NCBI GenBank assembly: GCA_031277995.1
Contig: JAITLH010000312.1
Location: forward strand, 1-14,093
DNA: 14,093 nt
Reading direction: 5' to 3'
From: Deltaproteobacteria bacterium
GTDB taxonomy: Bacteria; Desulfobacterota; Desulfarculia; Adiutricales; Adiutricaceae
Shown here piece by piece: positions 13,785 through 14,093 of the stretch (position 1 is its first letter; each line of letters opens with the position of its first letter). The notes under the pieces are model-generated. The model saw only the letters and a list, made by a program, of their open reading frames with translations. It was not told the origin of the DNA and ran no database searches. Position numbers and translations under genes: made by a program.

Positions 13785-14093
13785 ACCAATGTTTGAGGGA
13801 AGGAGGTTGACTAAAAATGAAACATTCTAAATTCGGGGCGAGATTGGAAAAAACTCCCGGTTGGCGGGGCCAAGCGAATTTAACAGACACCGTCTGTTAA
13901 ATTGGGCGACTTTAAAAAAGCCGAACCCGGACCAATGTTTGAGGGAAGGTGGTTGACTAAAAAAGAAACATTCCAAATTCGGGGTGAGATTGGAAAAAAC
14001 TCCCGGTTGGCGGGGCCAAGCGAAATTAACAGACACCGTCTGTTAAATTGGGCGACTTTAAAAATGCCGAACCCGGACCAATGTTTGTGGGAA
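13785..14093. repeat. 146-bp tandem repeat, cut by the window end
   Basis: Units start at 13785, 13931 and 14077 (ACCAATGTTTG), exactly 146 bp apart. The third is cut at 14093. The two complete units differ at six substitutions and no indels (about 96% identity). Each contains a central inverted repeat; in unit 1 AATTTAACAGAC (13877-13888) and GTCTGTTAAATT (13892-13903) are perfect 12-base arms around ACC, while unit 2 keeps a 9-base core (14026-14034, 14038-14046). Each unit also has AATGTTT/AAACATT. A related short element, TTCGAT-GGT-ATCGAA, abuts unit 1. Since 146 is not a multiple of three, the units do not encode a continuous repeat protein. The short minus-strand frames starting in each unit (MSV.FAWPRQPG...) look alike only because the DNA is repeated. 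Confidence 0.85.

Noticed and set aside
13877..13903. Possible Xer/dif-like site in the tandem repeat
   Set aside because: The right arm resembles a XerD half-site, but the element is 27 bp with a 3-bp centre, not the usual 28 bp with a 6-bp centre.
13702..14036. Two similar minus-strand peptides in the 146-bp repeat
   Set aside because: The similarity follows from DNA repetition. The 146-bp period breaks the frame, and there is no start signal.

Overview
The window looks like chromosomal DNA of a strictly anaerobic, Gram-negative bacterium. The evidence is an oxygen-sensitive class III ribonucleotide reductase with its radical-SAM activase, the MEP isoprenoid enzyme Dxs, the proteobacterial order xseB-ispA-dxs, and a UbiA-type quinone prenyltransferase. 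The protein style suggests Desulfobacterota ('deltaproteobacteria'), but that is an inference. Genes cover only about 63-64% of the window, counting seven CDS and three tRNAs. The long gaps hold AT-rich stretches, GC-rich hairpins and TTGGCC-rich DNA. This fits a lineage with decaying or expanded intergenic DNA, possibly host-associated.

Layout. 1-660: AT-rich non-coding DNA with a GC-rich hairpin. 663-3608 (minus): nrdD then nrdG, an operon for anaerobic dNTP synthesis, with a candidate promoter at 3693-3719. 3620-5600: a 2-kb gap between divergent genes, with several perfect inverted repeats and, next to 5572, a cluster of GCGATTGG motifs against a good promoter. 5702-6286 (plus): a secreted protein built of ~23-residue repeats. 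6294-6326: a perfect terminator hairpin serving both converging genes. 6346-12084 (minus): UbiA-type prenyltransferase, dxs, ispA and xseB, transcribed from right to left. dxs has its own candidate promoter overlapped by a 20-bp perfect palindrome. 12306-13731: tRNA-Tyr(GTA), tRNA-Gly(TCC) and tRNA-Met(CAT) on the plus strand; Tyr and Met each have a TTGACT-17-TATAtN promoter. 13785 to the end: a 146-bp tandem repeat that runs out of the window.

How the genes fit together. Dxs makes the first MEP intermediate, IspA condenses IPP/DMAPP into farnesyl or geranylgeranyl diphosphate, and the UbiA-type enzyme attaches a polyprenyl chain to an aromatic quinone precursor, probably for menaquinone. 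XseB (exonuclease VII small subunit) is the usual passenger in this cluster.

The most unusual protein-level feature is that three of the four products of this cluster carry low-complexity, probably disordered additions: a 35-residue D/E/G/Y tail on XseB, a ~46-residue A/K/D/Q/P linker inside Dxs, and long acidic N-terminal and Pro/Ala/Glu C-terminal tails on the prenyltransferase. I found no complete mobile element, CRISPR array or recognisable new multi-gene defence system. The most interesting leads are these tails, the 146-bp repeat and the palindromic dxs promoter.
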